A DNA stretch of 64,000 bases from the NCBI GenBank assembly GCA_033105485.1, contig CP136956.1:1426001-1490000 (forward strand), read 5' to 3'. Of the stretch, positions 41,518-51,244 are shown one piece after another. The notes under the pieces are model-generated. The model saw nothing but the letters and a program-made list of their open reading frames with translations. It was not told where the DNA came from and did no database searches. The position numbers and the translations under genes were made by a program. Numbering within the stretch: position 1 is the stretch's first letter; every line of letters starts with the position of its first letter. Source of the DNA: LVI-A0039 sp033105485. Its GTDB lineage: Bacteria > Bacillota_I > Bacilli_A > UBA3375.

Positions 41518-42247
41518 GGGGATGTTTAATCTAAACTTAAGCGAGACTAATAAAGAAATTAATATTCAAAATGCAGAAGTTAGTAAGCGTGTAAATGTAC
41601 GAAAAGTAGATATTACTGAATTACATGAGTCAAAAGATAACTTTTATTCAATCCGAGGAGTCCCAGAACTTGCAGAAGAAATTCGTGTAAATGGTCTTTT
41701 AAATCCAATTAAAGTTACCCGAGATATGGAAGTGCTATCAGGACATCGTCGCTTAGCAGCTCATAAACTTTTGGCCGAAACTGAAGATGAGTTTAAAGAA
41801 GTAGAGGTTATTTTCGTAGAGGACTTTGAATCAAGCGAGGAAAAACAACTGTTTCTTATAACTGAAAACTCATCAAGAGTTAAAACTAAAGATGATGTAG
41901 CAACTGAAATGACTCAGAAGAAAGAGTTGTACACTAAACTTAAAGAACAAGGCAGTGGAGAGTACAAAAAAGCAAATATTACTAAACTAATTGCCAACGA
42001 ATACGGAGTGTCTGAAGCAACGGTAAAACGTGCAACAAAAGGTACTAGTAAGAATAAACCCAAAAGCCCAGATGAGGAGTTTAGAAAGAAGTTTAATAGT
42101 CTATGTAAGTACATGGAACAGAACTCAAAAGATATCAGTGTTCCAGATCATGTTTATAATGTTATCGTTGATTACTTTATGGAAATGAACCAAATTGAAC
42201 TTGATTTAAAAATGAATGATGATTTGGAGTTTGAAGATGAAGAATAA
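41510..42247 (+). CDS. parB: ParB/KorB-like DNA-binding partition protein
   Basis: 245 residues: ParB N-terminal domain with LSGHRRLAAHKL (from Ser77), then a helix-turn-helix (KLIANEYGVSEATVKRATKG, about 155-175), then an acidic dimer-type C-terminus. It binds a palindromic centromere. The dispersed AAGGGTCATWATGACCCTT sites and the twelve-copy array are obvious candidate targets, which would make it a KorB-like double-purpose protein; this is inference. There is no palindrome inside the parAB operon itself. Confidence 0.9.
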   Translation: MSKGMFNLNLSETNKEINIQNAEVSKRVNVRKVDITELHESKDNFYSIRGVPELAEEIRVNGLLNPIKVTRDMEVLSGHRRLAAHKLLAETEDEFKEVEVIFVEDFESSEEKQLFLITENSSRVKTKDDVATEMTQKKELYTKLKEQGSGEYKKANITKLIANEYGVSEATVKRATKGTSKNKPKSPDEEFRKKFNSLCKYMEQNSKDISVPDHVYNVIVDYFMEMNQIELDLKMNDDLEFEDEE

Positions 42248-42485
42248 TATCGATTACCAAAAACTTTATAAGAAAAGTGAATTCATCAATTTAATAAGTG
42301 GTTTTGAATATACAACAGTTGAACTAAACGAAGATAATAAGTATGTAATAGTTGATAAAGAAACTAATAGTGAACTAACTGATGAGGAGTGTTTACTTAA
42401 TACAAACTTAGATGACCTATTAAACAAGTATACAGAAATTATGCAACTTAAAAGTGAACTACTAGGAGAAAATTATGACAATTAA
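42237..42485 (+). CDS. Small acidic protein after parB (82 residues)
   Basis: Start at 42237 with GGAG inside the parB end; overlaps parB by 11 bases and the next gene by 11. Unrecognised and acidic. Tight coupling implies co-regulation with partition genes. Confidence 0.65.
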   Translation: MKNNIDYQKLYKKSEFINLISGFEYTTVELNEDNKYVIVDKETNSELTDEECLLNTNLDDLLNKYTEIMQLKSELLGENYDN

Positions 42486-42678
42486 ATATTATTTAGAAGA
42501 AGTGAAGAAGTTAGCTTGTAAAAGTAAAGAGTCGATTGATGGGAGTGGGGAAGTCATGGTCTGTGATTATGGTAATGCATTAATTACAGAAGAAGACTTA
42601 GAAATGCCATTAACTGCTGAGTTTGAAACAAATATTGATGCTGCAATTAAAGATAATAGAACAATTGAAGCATTTTAA
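42475..42678 (+). CDS. Small acidic protein (67 residues)
   Basis: AGGAGA six bases before ATG, overlapping the preceding gene. Unrecognised; contains VMVCDYGNALITEEDLEMP. Continues the parAB operon. Confidence 0.65.
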   Translation: MTIKYYLEEVKKLACKSKESIDGSGEVMVCDYGNALITEEDLEMPLTAEFETNIDAAIKDNRTIEAF

Positions 42679-42699
42679 AAATGAGAATTGAGGAGTAGC

Positions 42700-42915
42700 A
42701 TGAAAGCACAAATTACAGAAGAAACTAGTATAAAATGTCAAACTATAAGTCATGATATCGACATGATTATATGTGACTTGAAACAAGTTAAGACTACAGT
42801 GAATAATGCGAATCAAAAACAATTAAATAATTTTGACTTAGATGTTACAAAAAAAGATATGCAAAATCTAATGATTATTGCCAATGTATTAAAAGTTAAA
42901 GTTGAAAAAATATAA
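42700..42915 (+). CDS. Small helical protein (71 residues)
   Basis: Start at 42700 preceded by GAGGAG. Helical, with a mixed-charge C-terminus (KVKVEKI). Last gene of the partition operon; unrecognised. Confidence 0.65.
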   Translation: MKAQITEETSIKCQTISHDIDMIICDLKQVKTTVNNANQKQLNNFDLDVTKKDMQNLMIIANVLKVKVEKI

Positions 42916-43055
42916 AAGTAGTAAAAACTTATGCGGCTTATTGCTGTGGGTATTAGAAACTGTAATACTTTGCGGCTCTTTGCTGTGTAGGCTGGTTTGA
43001 ATACTTATTCATATCAGGTAGCCCGTTGAAAACTGAATAATTGACCTAAACAGAA
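42916..43055. other. Structured intergenic segment with a repeated 17-mer
   Basis: TGCGGCTTATTGCTGTG (42932-42948) and TGCGGCTCTTTGCTGTG (42971-42987) lie 39 bases apart, with a TATTA/TAATA hairpin between. No ORF. Unrecognised RNA or protein-binding site; two palindrome sites follow. Confidence 0.45.
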
Positions 43056-43070
43056 GGGTCATAATGACCC
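43056..43070. promoter_or_regulatory. Dispersed palindrome site 9 (first of a pair)
   Basis: Perfect core with central A. It is the only site not directly followed by a gene; instead a second site follows 36 bases on. Confidence 0.85.
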
Positions 43071-43091
43071 TTCTATAAAAAACAAACAGAG

Positions 43092-43106
43092 GGGTCATTA
43101 TGACCC
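43092..43106. promoter_or_regulatory. Dispersed palindrome site 10
   Basis: Perfect core with central T; AGGAG of the 1070-residue gene follows after about 12 bases. Confidence 0.85.
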
Positions 43107-43132
43107 TTCTAGAATTTTAGGAGAAAATAATT

Positions 43133-46100
43133 ATGAAAAAAATTATTCAAGAGTCAACAGAAACTCCGTTTATGAGTAAATGGGATAAGATAGAACTTAC
43201 CCCAGATAACGTAGTAGAATACTTTTCGCAATTAAAGTACTATACTGAAAAGTATCCACCTAGCTTAGGTTATTTCAAAACACGTATTGAAATAGATGAT
43301 GGAGATACTCAAATTACTAGAAGATATGATAGTGATGAACTAGGTAATCTAGAAGAGTTACTTATGAAACACATACTAGAAAATATGAGTATTCAAGAAT
43401 TATTCTCACTGCCGCAGTTTAAGAAATTAACTGAAGAACTGATAGAATATGGTAATTTAGTTGAAGAAGGATTAAGTTTCATGCCGACAGGGCTAGGAGA
43501 AGTTAGGCTTTATAAGTTAGAGCAAAGTGTAACAGGTAACTTAACTCATGTAGTTGAAGGTTTGCAAGAAGATATGATTGTAAATAAGTTAGTAAGCAAA
43601 GGAATTAAAACTGAGGATGCTAAGATTATCCAAACTCTTGACTTAGCTCAAAGAATTATAAATGATCAGTTATTAAGTGGTGATATGGATATCATCGAAT
43701 ACCTAACTAATAAAACGGAACTTGATGAGACTAATCTTACATCACGTCAAAATCATGAGTTAAACAAAATTAGGTTAGATAAATATAATCCTGAAGTAAA
43801 TTCTCAGATACTTGAGCATTGGACTAATATACAAAAATGCACATCGAGAGATGATGTTGAGTTTTACATGCAAGAAAATGGTTTAGAAATTGTAAATTCA
43901 CATGAATTAATTCCTGATGGGTATGGAGAGTTAAGTCATGGCTTTGTAAGAACAGACAAATTAGATATTATGCGTAGCTATGATTATAGTGGTTATAATA
44001 TTATTGAGTCAAAACTAGGTGAAGTTCCAGTATTTATAGATCCTCAAACATTAGATATGCAATCTAGTTTAGAAAGCGTGATGAAACATGTAGAGCATTT
44101 CAATAAGCCGATGCTAATGCAGAACTTACGTCATTTCTATTTAGACAATATGGATGAAGTTAAGTTTAATGACCTTGAGTCAATTGCTATTACTGATTTA
44201 ATGAAAGAATATTATGGAATGGACATTTTACGAGAACGCAACAGAATATTAGAGACTGAGTCAGTTGCTTTAAAAGATTATCAAAATGTAGATAAGTTAA
44301 TTAATAATATTAGAACTAGTTTAGAAGGAATACCACTTTTAGAGAGTGCGATTATTACCCCAAGTTTAAACAGTGATGGAGAACATACAATTCAAATAGA
44401 TACAGCACTTAATGATATTATGCTCGGAGTAAAGACAGACAGTTACTATTTGAGTGTCGCAAAAGATATCTTAGAGATTACACACGATAAAGTTGATTTA
44501 CCCGATGATAGAAAAGAGGAAATCCTTGATCGAATTGACTTATTAGATAGTAAGTTTGAAAACTCAGTAGAAGCAGAACTGATGCACTTATCAAATATTG
44601 GTAAAAGATTATCTGGAGATAGTGGCTTTAGGTTTCAAGAGTTAAAATACGTTGTCGATAACTTCTCGAATATACAAACGGGAGAAATTAATATAGCTGG
44701 TTATTTAGGCAGTATTATTGCGGATTTTCAATCAAAAGAGATTGATGATACAAATGTGATGGATGTAATGCAACTATTGGAAATTGCAAATGAATATGCG
44801 AAATATAAAGATTTGACATTTGCTGATATTCCGAATGGCTATGATTGTGTATTGCAAGTTTTAGAACCGCCTATTTATCAAGTTATGAAATGGGATAAAT
44901 ACGATGCTGCAACAACAAACCTATTTGGATTTGAAATTACAGCCTTTACTGATGATTTTCAACAAATTGTAAATGACGCAACAGTGGAAATTATTCGTCC
45001 ATACTATGAAAGTTTCCTAGATGATACAGAAATGAGTGAAATCATATATTATCAATCAGATGGTCTAGATATATATAGTGATTATAAATTCTTAAATGAA
45101 GAGAATACAATTTGCTTTAGAAATCTTGATTGGTTTAATCCACAAATTGAAGTGGCAGAATTACTATCGAATGCTCAGACTTTTTTAGAAGAAGGATGTC
45201 AAAATGAGGAGCAAGTTGAATTACTAAAATGCATGCTAGAAGGTAATGAGCCAAGTTATTGGAATGAAAAAGGTGTAAAACAATCATTATTAGATGACTT
45301 TTATAAGTTACAACCACCAATAGGTGAGATTAGACTTAATATTGAAGAGAAACATCTAGACTTATTAAATGAAGTTAAAGACGCATCGAAATTACTTTAT
45401 GAGTACCACAACAATGGGCTGTGTAATGCGATTACTTTTCCCGATTACAATCACTGGGAACAATTTTATGCTGAAGATATAGATGTGGATGGAGAAGTAC
45501 TTCAAGAAGAGGTAATGTCCTACGATGAGTATTATGATGAAGAACTTAAAATTAACTCAGGATATGAATGCGAAGCTTTGGATAAAGCAATTAGTATTAT
45601 TGAAGATAAACGAATTGAATATAGTAGTGATGCTTTATTTGGTAAAGAAATATCAAGTATTTTCGAAAACAACCTAACAAAAAAATTAGAAAATGCACAG
45701 TCAATTATTCTTGATTTAAATATGAAGTTGGATTATACGACAAAGGAAATTGATCGTGTATTTGATAAAGTAAACAATAGCCAAGAAGAAATGAGTACTA
45801 TAGAAAAATTTGATTTGATTTGTAATTCTGCATATTGTGGGAAAGAACCTATTACCAGTGAATGGTTAAAATCAATAGAGAGTAGTGAGGTTATGAAAAC
45901 TGGTCTTAACATTATAGTTAATGACAACATATCTAAACTTGGTGAAAGTACTTTGATGTTTCAAACAATAACGAAGAACATGATTGGTGCTCCTGACGAG
46001 TATAAATTAGCGGGCTATCGAACAAAGCAATTCTTTGAAAGGAACTCAAAAATTGATTCAGATGAAGTTAAACTATTACTATTAAGCGTAGAAGATATTG

Positions 46101-46345
46101 ATAACTATGTTAGAGTAGGAATGGGTAGTCTTGGAAGTGGCCATAATCAACTATTAAAATTAGCATGCAAAGATAGGTATTCAGATGTAAATATTAATGA
46201 TATTTGTTATATGGACACTAAATCACTTGCCATTGCTAAGGATATAATAAAATTAAAAGTATTATCTACTGATATTGAGTCAGCCAAAAGATTGGAAGCA
46301 GCAACAATGAAAAAAGAAGAAGTTAAATTAGAAAACGAACTTTAA
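43133..46345 (+). CDS. Very large unrecognised protein (1070 residues)
   Basis: Soluble, acidic and mostly helical; no signal peptide or membrane helix. Two short similar phrases (GLGEVRLYKLEQ near 120 and PIGEIRLNIEEK near 730) hint at distant internal duplication. No nuclease, ATPase, methylase or peptidase motif is visible. It is preceded by two tandem palindrome sites, the only such pair outside the array, so its expression may be specially controlled. The C-terminus VKLENEL resembles other acidic/hydrophobic ends in the element. A transferred effector or structural protein is conceivable. Confidence 0.75.
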   Translation: MKKIIQESTETPFMSKWDKIELTPDNVVEYFSQLKYYTEKYPPSLGYFKTRIEIDDGDTQITRRYDSDELGNLEELLMKHILENMSIQELFSLPQFKKLTEELIEYGNLVEEGLSFMPTGLGEVRLYKLEQSVTGNLTHVVEGLQEDMIVNKLVSKGIKTEDAKIIQTLDLAQRIINDQLLSGDMDIIEYLTNKTELDETNLTSRQNHELNKIRLDKYNPEVNSQILEHWTNIQKCTSRDDVEFYMQENGLEIVNSHELIPDGYGELSHGFVRTDKLDIMRSYDYSGYNIIESKLGEVPVFIDPQTLDMQSSLESVMKHVEHFNKPMLMQNLRHFYLDNMDEVKFNDLESIAITDLMKEYYGMDILRERNRILETESVALKDYQNVDKLINNIRTSLEGIPLLESAIITPSLNSDGEHTIQIDTALNDIMLGVKTDSYYLSVAKDILEITHDKVDLPDDRKEEILDRIDLLDSKFENSVEAELMHLSNIGKRLSGDSGFRFQELKYVVDNFSNIQTGEINIAGYLGSIIADFQSKEIDDTNVMDVMQLLEIANEYAKYKDLTFADIPNGYDCVLQVLEPPIYQVMKWDKYDAATTNLFGFEITAFTDDFQQIVNDATVEIIRPYYESFLDDTEMSEIIYYQSDGLDIYSDYKFLNEENTICFRNLDWFNPQIEVAELLSNAQTFLEEGCQNEEQVELLKCMLEGNEPSYWNEKGVKQSLLDDFYKLQPPIGEIRLNIEEKHLDLLNEVKDASKLLYEYHNNGLCNAITFPDYNHWEQFYAEDIDVDGEVLQEEVMSYDEYYDEELKINSGYECEALDKAISIIEDKRIEYSSDALFGKEISSIFENNLTKKLENAQSIILDLNMKLDYTTKEIDRVFDKVNNSQEEMSTIEKFDLICNSAYCGKEPITSEWLKSIESSEVMKTGLNIIVNDNISKLGESTLMFQTITKNMIGAPDEYKLAGYRTKQFFERNSKIDSDEVKLLLLSVEDIDNYVRVGMGSLGSGHNQLLKLACKDRYSDVNINDICYMDTKSLAIAKDIIKLKVLSTDIESAKRLEAATMKKEEVKLENEL

Positions 46346-46384
46346 TAAACAGTTGTATAATATGTTTATAAGGTTTGAGTAGAA

Positions 46385-46399
46385 GGGTCATTATGACCC
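46385..46399. promoter_or_regulatory. Dispersed palindrome site 11
   Basis: Perfect core with central T; GAAAGGAAA SD of the next gene follows within about 8 bases. Confidence 0.85.
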
Positions 46400-46418
46400 T
46401 TTGAGTGAAAGGAAAGTT

Positions 46419-47540
46419 ATGAATATATTAAAAAACAAGAAGTTTATTATAAGTTTAGTAGCAATTATTTTAGTAATACTTTTAACAGTAGCAGCACAAG
46501 TTAAAGCGTCAGGTAACGAAAGGTTAGAACAGTACGAAAAGTATTGTCAAGAAAATTGTGAACTTACAAAAGTAACAAGAGAAGAGTTAGAGCAAACGAT
46601 AGATACTCGTAAGGGAACAGCAATTGCTAGTATTGAGAAGTCGTCTAAATCAATTAGTGATATAACTAAATATTTAACAGAACATGAGTTAAATGATGAA
46701 GAGTCAAAAATGCTAGGTAGTTTAAAACCAGTTACTATATATTCTAAAGATGAAGAATATACAGTAGATGAGTTAATTGAAATGGAAACTAATTATAGCG
46801 AAGTTTCAAAAAAGTTAAGTAACTTAAAAACAGAGTACCGAACTAGATATTTAACTACTCAAATTGAGACTAATGAAAAAGCAATTAATAAGACTAAAAC
46901 AAGTCTTAAAGATTATGACTTAACAGATGAAGAAAATAAGTCTAAAAAGTCTTTAGATAAGAAGTTAACTTATGATAGTGAAAAAGTATACACAGTAGCT
47001 GAATTAAGTGAACTTAACAAAACATATAAGTCAGTTAAGTCAGACTACAGTACTCTACTTGGTGATGTAAAAGATAGAGCAGCTGAGGAAAAAGCACAGG
47101 CTGAAGCGAATGCTATTGCTCAGGAGCAAGCCGTTGATTATACCAATGATTACACTGCTTATGATACACCAGAGTACTCTACTAGTAATAGCAATAATCA
47201 AGCAACCGCAAGCACTTCGAATTCATCTAATAATTCGAATACATCAAGTAGTAGTAACACTAATGATAATGCCTCTAATAGTAATTCATCAAATAATAGT
47301 GTAGATGCTTGTTATGATGAACAAGGAAGATTTAATAGTGCTTGTATAGGAAGTGACGGAGGAACATCAGGTAACGGTGCTGATTTGCCAGATAACATTT
47401 GTCCTTATAGTTCTGAAAGTGAGGCGTGGGCAGTTGGAGAAAATTTCTTTGCAGATGGAGATGGTGAAAACCCTAATGGTTATTCTGGTTTCTCAACAGC
47501 ACCATGCGATCAAGGAACTTGGGAAGTAATTTGGTTTTAG
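46419..47540 (+). CDS. Single-pass membrane protein with duplicated coiled-coil module and Cys tail domain
   Basis: Start at 46419 (AAAGGAAAG before ATG). Membrane helix (about 8-27), two copies of an about 75-residue helical module (TDEENK/NDEESK, YTVDELIEM/YTVAELSEL), an Ala/Glu stalk, a long Ser/Asn-rich linker, and a C-terminal domain with CPYSSESEAWAVGENFF and a second Cys. Same architecture as 7236 and 57112, so a third member of that family outside the clusters. Probably wall-spanning. It ends at a good terminator. Confidence 0.75.
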   Translation: MNILKNKKFIISLVAIILVILLTVAAQVKASGNERLEQYEKYCQENCELTKVTREELEQTIDTRKGTAIASIEKSSKSISDITKYLTEHELNDEESKMLGSLKPVTIYSKDEEYTVDELIEMETNYSEVSKKLSNLKTEYRTRYLTTQIETNEKAINKTKTSLKDYDLTDEENKSKKSLDKKLTYDSEKVYTVAELSELNKTYKSVKSDYSTLLGDVKDRAAEEKAQAEANAIAQEQAVDYTNDYTAYDTPEYSTSNSNNQATASTSNSSNNSNTSSSSNTNDNASNSNSSNNSVDACYDEQGRFNSACIGSDGGTSGNGADLPDNICPYSSESEAWAVGENFFADGDGENPNGYSGFSTAPCDQGTWEVIWF

Positions 47541-47605
47541 AAGCCTCAAGAATAGTCACTATATAGGATACAGAACACGAGATATTAAGATACAAATAAT
47601 ATATT

Positions 47606-47638
47606 AAAGGAAGGTCAAGAAATTGATCTTCCTTTTTC
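47606..47638 (+). terminator. Terminator after the 374-residue membrane protein
   Basis: AAAGGAAGGTCA/TGATCTTCCTTT, twelve pairs with one G-U, followed by TT. It separates the preceding unit from cluster B. Confidence 0.8.
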
Positions 47639-47721
47639 GCGTTTAAAGGGAGTTTAAAGTGAGAATGAAGAATAAATCGCCACCATATAGGTTAGAATAT
47701 TAATTTAAAAATAGGAGAATA

Positions 47722-50700
47722 ATGAAAGAGCGAATTGGAGTACATAAGTTAGGAAATATGCTTATGTTATTAATGCTGGTTGGTAGTATTTTTGCACAAC
47801 CAGTATATGGAGCAACAGAACTTGCGAGTGAAGTGAAAAGTTCGCAAGTAAGTGAAGTAAAAGAAGAGGAAGTAGTAAGTGAAGTAAGTGAGGTTTCTAG
47901 TGAAGAAGACGTAAGCGAGACAACTAGTGAACAGGTAGCAACAAACGAAGAAAAGTCTGAAGCTGAGGCTAATGCACCGCCAGTAGGAGAAATAGAAGTA
48001 GTAAGTGAAACAGGAGAAGCAATAAATGAAGAAAAAACAAGTACTACAGAGGCTATTAGTGAAGTAGATACTGAAGAAGATGTAATTGATTTAACAAACA
48101 TGAGCATGAATGAAATAGCTAAGTTATTAGATCCTAATGCAGAAGAACAAAACTTTATTACACTTAATCCAGAGCAACTGAAACAAGTTCGTGGTGTAAG
48201 TCTTACTAAAGTAACTGCTGATGAAGATTTCTCAGTTATTAACTCAACAATGTTCGGTGAGTGGGAAATCTATAAAGCTAATGGTCACTATATCTTCTGT
48301 ATTCAGCCAGGGCTTGATGTACTTTCAAGCGCAACAGAAACAGGTGAAAGTGGAAGTCTCTACAGTAAGTTCTCATCTACAACTCATAACTATATAGGTA
48401 GAGTAATTTCAAGTAGTATGCAACACTATTCTGATAGTGGGAATAATGATTATGTGTTTGCAGGACAATTACTTATTTGGGATTACTTAAGTGAGCACGA
48501 ACGTTCACTTTTAGGAGACCCAATGCCTGGTAATCCAGCATTCTTAGATAGTTGGACAATTCACAATTCAAGTGAATATGGAAGTGAAATTAATACAATT
48601 GAAGAGGACTTAGATGACTGGACAATTATTCCATCTTTTATGGGAAAAAAGGGAGTAGCAAGAGAACATACTTTAAAGTATAATGCTTCAAAAGATAATT
48701 TTGAATTAACACTAACTGATACAAATGGAGTATGGGATAGTAAATTTGCTAAGTATGGATCATTTGAAGGTTATACGTTATCTAATCCAGCAGGTAAGGA
48801 TAATGTAAAAATAACTACAACAAATGAAGAGTTAAGTTATTCATCTGCATTTAGTACTAACCACAAACCATATGCAAGTGGAACAAGTGAGTTTTACGAT
48901 GGTGGACAAGACTTAGTTTACGTTGGGGCTGACCCAGTTTATGCATATATGAAATTCAAAACAGAAGCAAGACCACTAGGTGGGTTTAAGATTAAAAAAG
49001 TTGATAGTGAGACGGGTGCTGTATTAAGTGGTGCAGAGTATACGCTTTATGATAGTGCAGGTAGTAAGGTAGATAGTTATACTACAAATTCAAGTGGTAT
49101 TATTTCAGTAGGACTTGAATTACCTATTGGTGATTACAAAATCAAGGAAACAAAAGCGCCAAAAGGTTATGTGTTAAATAGTACAGAACATAATGTTAAA
49201 ATTGAAGCTGATAAAATTACTGATTTAACATCAACGCCTTATGAAAACGACATTATTCGTGGTGGTATTGAACTTAAAAAACTAGGTGAAGTATTTGAAC
49301 TAGACCCAGAAGTATTAGCAAATATCGAGTTTACAGTAACATCAACAACATATCCAAGTTTCAATGAAGTTTATACAACTAATAATAACGGTGTTTTAAA
49401 AACATCTAATGATGAGTTTAAATACGGTGATTACCATATTGAGGAAACAAAAGCACCAAGTAAATATGTAATGGACTTTGAGCAAGACTTCTCGATTACA
49501 AAAGATGGTGTGATTGTAAAGCTAAATGGTGGAGATGATGTTTTAAATAAACTTTATTTAAACAAAGTACACTTTACAAAAATTGCAGAGAACTTTGATA
49601 ATGAGGATGATGAAATATATCCACTAAGTGGTAGTACATTTGGTTTCTATACTGATTTAAATGAAAATGGACAGTTAGATAGAGAAGATAAATTACTTGA
49701 TATGCAAACAAGTGATGAAAATGGAGAAGTTACTAGTATTGGACTTCCAGAAGGTCACTATGTAATGCATGAAATTGAGCCAACAGAGGGTTACAATATC
49801 AATACTAACTCATATCCATTTGAGATTAAAAACGATGGAACAATTGTTGATGGTGGAGTAATTGAACTTGGTGATATCGAAAATGAGGTAATTACAGGTA
49901 AGGCTCAACTTATTAAAGTTGGATCTAAACTTTGTGATAAAGAAATGGCAAGACCAGATACTATTAAAGATTGTCAAACATTATTGCCAGGAGTACAATT
50001 TGCTATCTACCAAGATTTAAATACCAATGGTGAGTTTGATAAACAAGAATCTAAACCAGTAGATGTAATTACTACAGATGATGGTGGATTAGCAGTAACA
50101 GAAGATTTAAAATATGGACACTATTTTGTTAAAGAAGTAAATAACCCAGCTGATAACTATTTCATGAATGACAATGTATTTGAGTTTACAATTAGTGAGC
50201 AAGATGAAATGGTATTTATTAACAATGGTATAGCAATTGAGAACATCGAGAAGTTAGGTAACATTCATATTACTAAGTCAGGTAACGAAATTGGTAACTT
50301 AAATGATGATACAGTGCTTTTAGCAGATGCTGAATATACAATCTATAACTCAAAAGGTGATGTTGAAGATGTATTAACAACAGATGAAAACGGAGAAGCA
50401 ACAAGTAAAATGTTATCATTCGGTGATTATATAATGAAAGAGACTAAAGCACCAGAGGGTTATGTTTTAGATGACACTGAATATGAGTTTACAATTGATA
50501 GCGACACATATGAAAATACAATTGAGTTTGATTTAACTGATGAAGTTATTGAGAATGAAGTTAGTATTTTAAAAACTGATTTAGCAACAGGTGAAGAATT
50601 ACCAGGAGCCGAGCTTAATATACTAGAAGATAACGGAACAGGTACTATTGTAGATACTTGGGTAAGTACAACAGAGGCTCATGTTATTAACTTAGAGTAC

Positions 50701-51201
50701 GGTAATTACATCATTACTGAAACTGCAACACCAGAAGGTTACTTACCACTTGCAGAGGCAGTTAGATTTAGTGTTACTGAAGATGGCATTAAGCAAGATA
50801 TTAAAATCGATAATGAATTAATTACAAATGAAATTCATATTAAAAAGATTGATGTTGCTACAGGTGAAGAAATTCCAGGTGCCCACTTACAAATTATTGA
50901 CCGTAATACTGAAGAAGTTGTTGATAGTTGGGTAAGTACAACTGAGGAACATATTTCAACTATTGGTTACGGTAACTACTCAATTTGTGAACAGATTGCA
51001 CCAGTTGGTTACTACCGTATGACGACATGTGTCAACTTCGATGTTACTGAAGATGGTATTGTTCAGTCATTTAAAATTGAAAATGAAGCTAAACGATTAG
51101 CAATGACAGGTGGAGACCCAGTTATGTATGCTGTGGTAGTTGCTATGACAGCTGTGTTAGTTGGAGCGGTAGTTGGTAAAAGAAAACTAAACAAGGAATA
51201 A
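47722..51201 (+). CDS. Thioester/Cna-B surface adhesin, cluster B (complete)
   Basis: 1159 residues; AGGAG seven bases before ATG. Signal peptide with cleavage probably after YGA (31), Ser/Glu/Val-rich stalk (33-140), thioester domain with Cys193 (FCIQPG) and Gln249 (GQLLIW), seven Cna-B-like domains from Gly420, LAMTG (1126-1130), helix and basic tail. The thioester pair predicts covalent attachment to a surface amine on the partner cell. The thioester domain differs much from the cluster A copy while domains 3-6 are identical, so binding specificity may have diverged on a common stalk. No sortase gene is in the window; the host's must be used. Confidence 0.92.
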   Translation: MKERIGVHKLGNMLMLLMLVGSIFAQPVYGATELASEVKSSQVSEVKEEEVVSEVSEVSSEEDVSETTSEQVATNEEKSEAEANAPPVGEIEVVSETGEAINEEKTSTTEAISEVDTEEDVIDLTNMSMNEIAKLLDPNAEEQNFITLNPEQLKQVRGVSLTKVTADEDFSVINSTMFGEWEIYKANGHYIFCIQPGLDVLSSATETGESGSLYSKFSSTTHNYIGRVISSSMQHYSDSGNNDYVFAGQLLIWDYLSEHERSLLGDPMPGNPAFLDSWTIHNSSEYGSEINTIEEDLDDWTIIPSFMGKKGVAREHTLKYNASKDNFELTLTDTNGVWDSKFAKYGSFEGYTLSNPAGKDNVKITTTNEELSYSSAFSTNHKPYASGTSEFYDGGQDLVYVGADPVYAYMKFKTEARPLGGFKIKKVDSETGAVLSGAEYTLYDSAGSKVDSYTTNSSGIISVGLELPIGDYKIKETKAPKGYVLNSTEHNVKIEADKITDLTSTPYENDIIRGGIELKKLGEVFELDPEVLANIEFTVTSTTYPSFNEVYTTNNNGVLKTSNDEFKYGDYHIEETKAPSKYVMDFEQDFSITKDGVIVKLNGGDDVLNKLYLNKVHFTKIAENFDNEDDEIYPLSGSTFGFYTDLNENGQLDREDKLLDMQTSDENGEVTSIGLPEGHYVMHEIEPTEGYNINTNSYPFEIKNDGTIVDGGVIELGDIENEVITGKAQLIKVGSKLCDKEMARPDTIKDCQTLLPGVQFAIYQDLNTNGEFDKQESKPVDVITTDDGGLAVTEDLKYGHYFVKEVNNPADNYFMNDNVFEFTISEQDEMVFINNGIAIENIEKLGNIHITKSGNEIGNLNDDTVLLADAEYTIYNSKGDVEDVLTTDENGEATSKMLSFGDYIMKETKAPEGYVLDDTEYEFTIDSDTYENTIEFDLTDEVIENEVSILKTDLATGEELPGAELNILEDNGTGTIVDTWVSTTEAHVINLEYGNYIITETATPEGYLPLAEAVRFSVTEDGIKQDIKIDNELITNEIHIKKIDVATGEEIPGAHLQIIDRNTEEVVDSWVSTTEEHISTIGYGNYSICEQIAPVGYYRMTTCVNFDVTEDGIVQSFKIENEAKRLAMTGGDPVMYAVVVAMTAVLVGAVVGKRKLNKE
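49697..50690. repeat. Identical tract shared with 1794-2787
   Basis: 994 bases with no difference found by reading, flanked on both sides by sequence that differs at synonymous positions. A second gene-conversion-like tract. Confidence 0.75.
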
Positions 51202-51209
51202 AATTAGAA

Positions 51210-51224
51210 GGGTCATAATGACCC
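51210..51224. promoter_or_regulatory. Dispersed palindrome site 12
   Basis: Perfect core with central A, nine bases after the adhesin stop; AGGGGAG follows. Confidence 0.85.
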
Positions 51225-51244
51225 TTCATAAATTTAGGGGAGCA

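Noticed and set aside
43026..43045. Resemblance of TTGAAAACTGAATA to the rRNA spacer of Bacilli
   Set aside because: A short AT-rich match with no rRNA nearby; likely chance.
47657..47704. Fourteen-codon GTG ORF before the cluster B adhesin
   Set aside because: It has an AAGGGAG but is very short, has no counterpart that can be checked in cluster A (outside the window) and may be chance.
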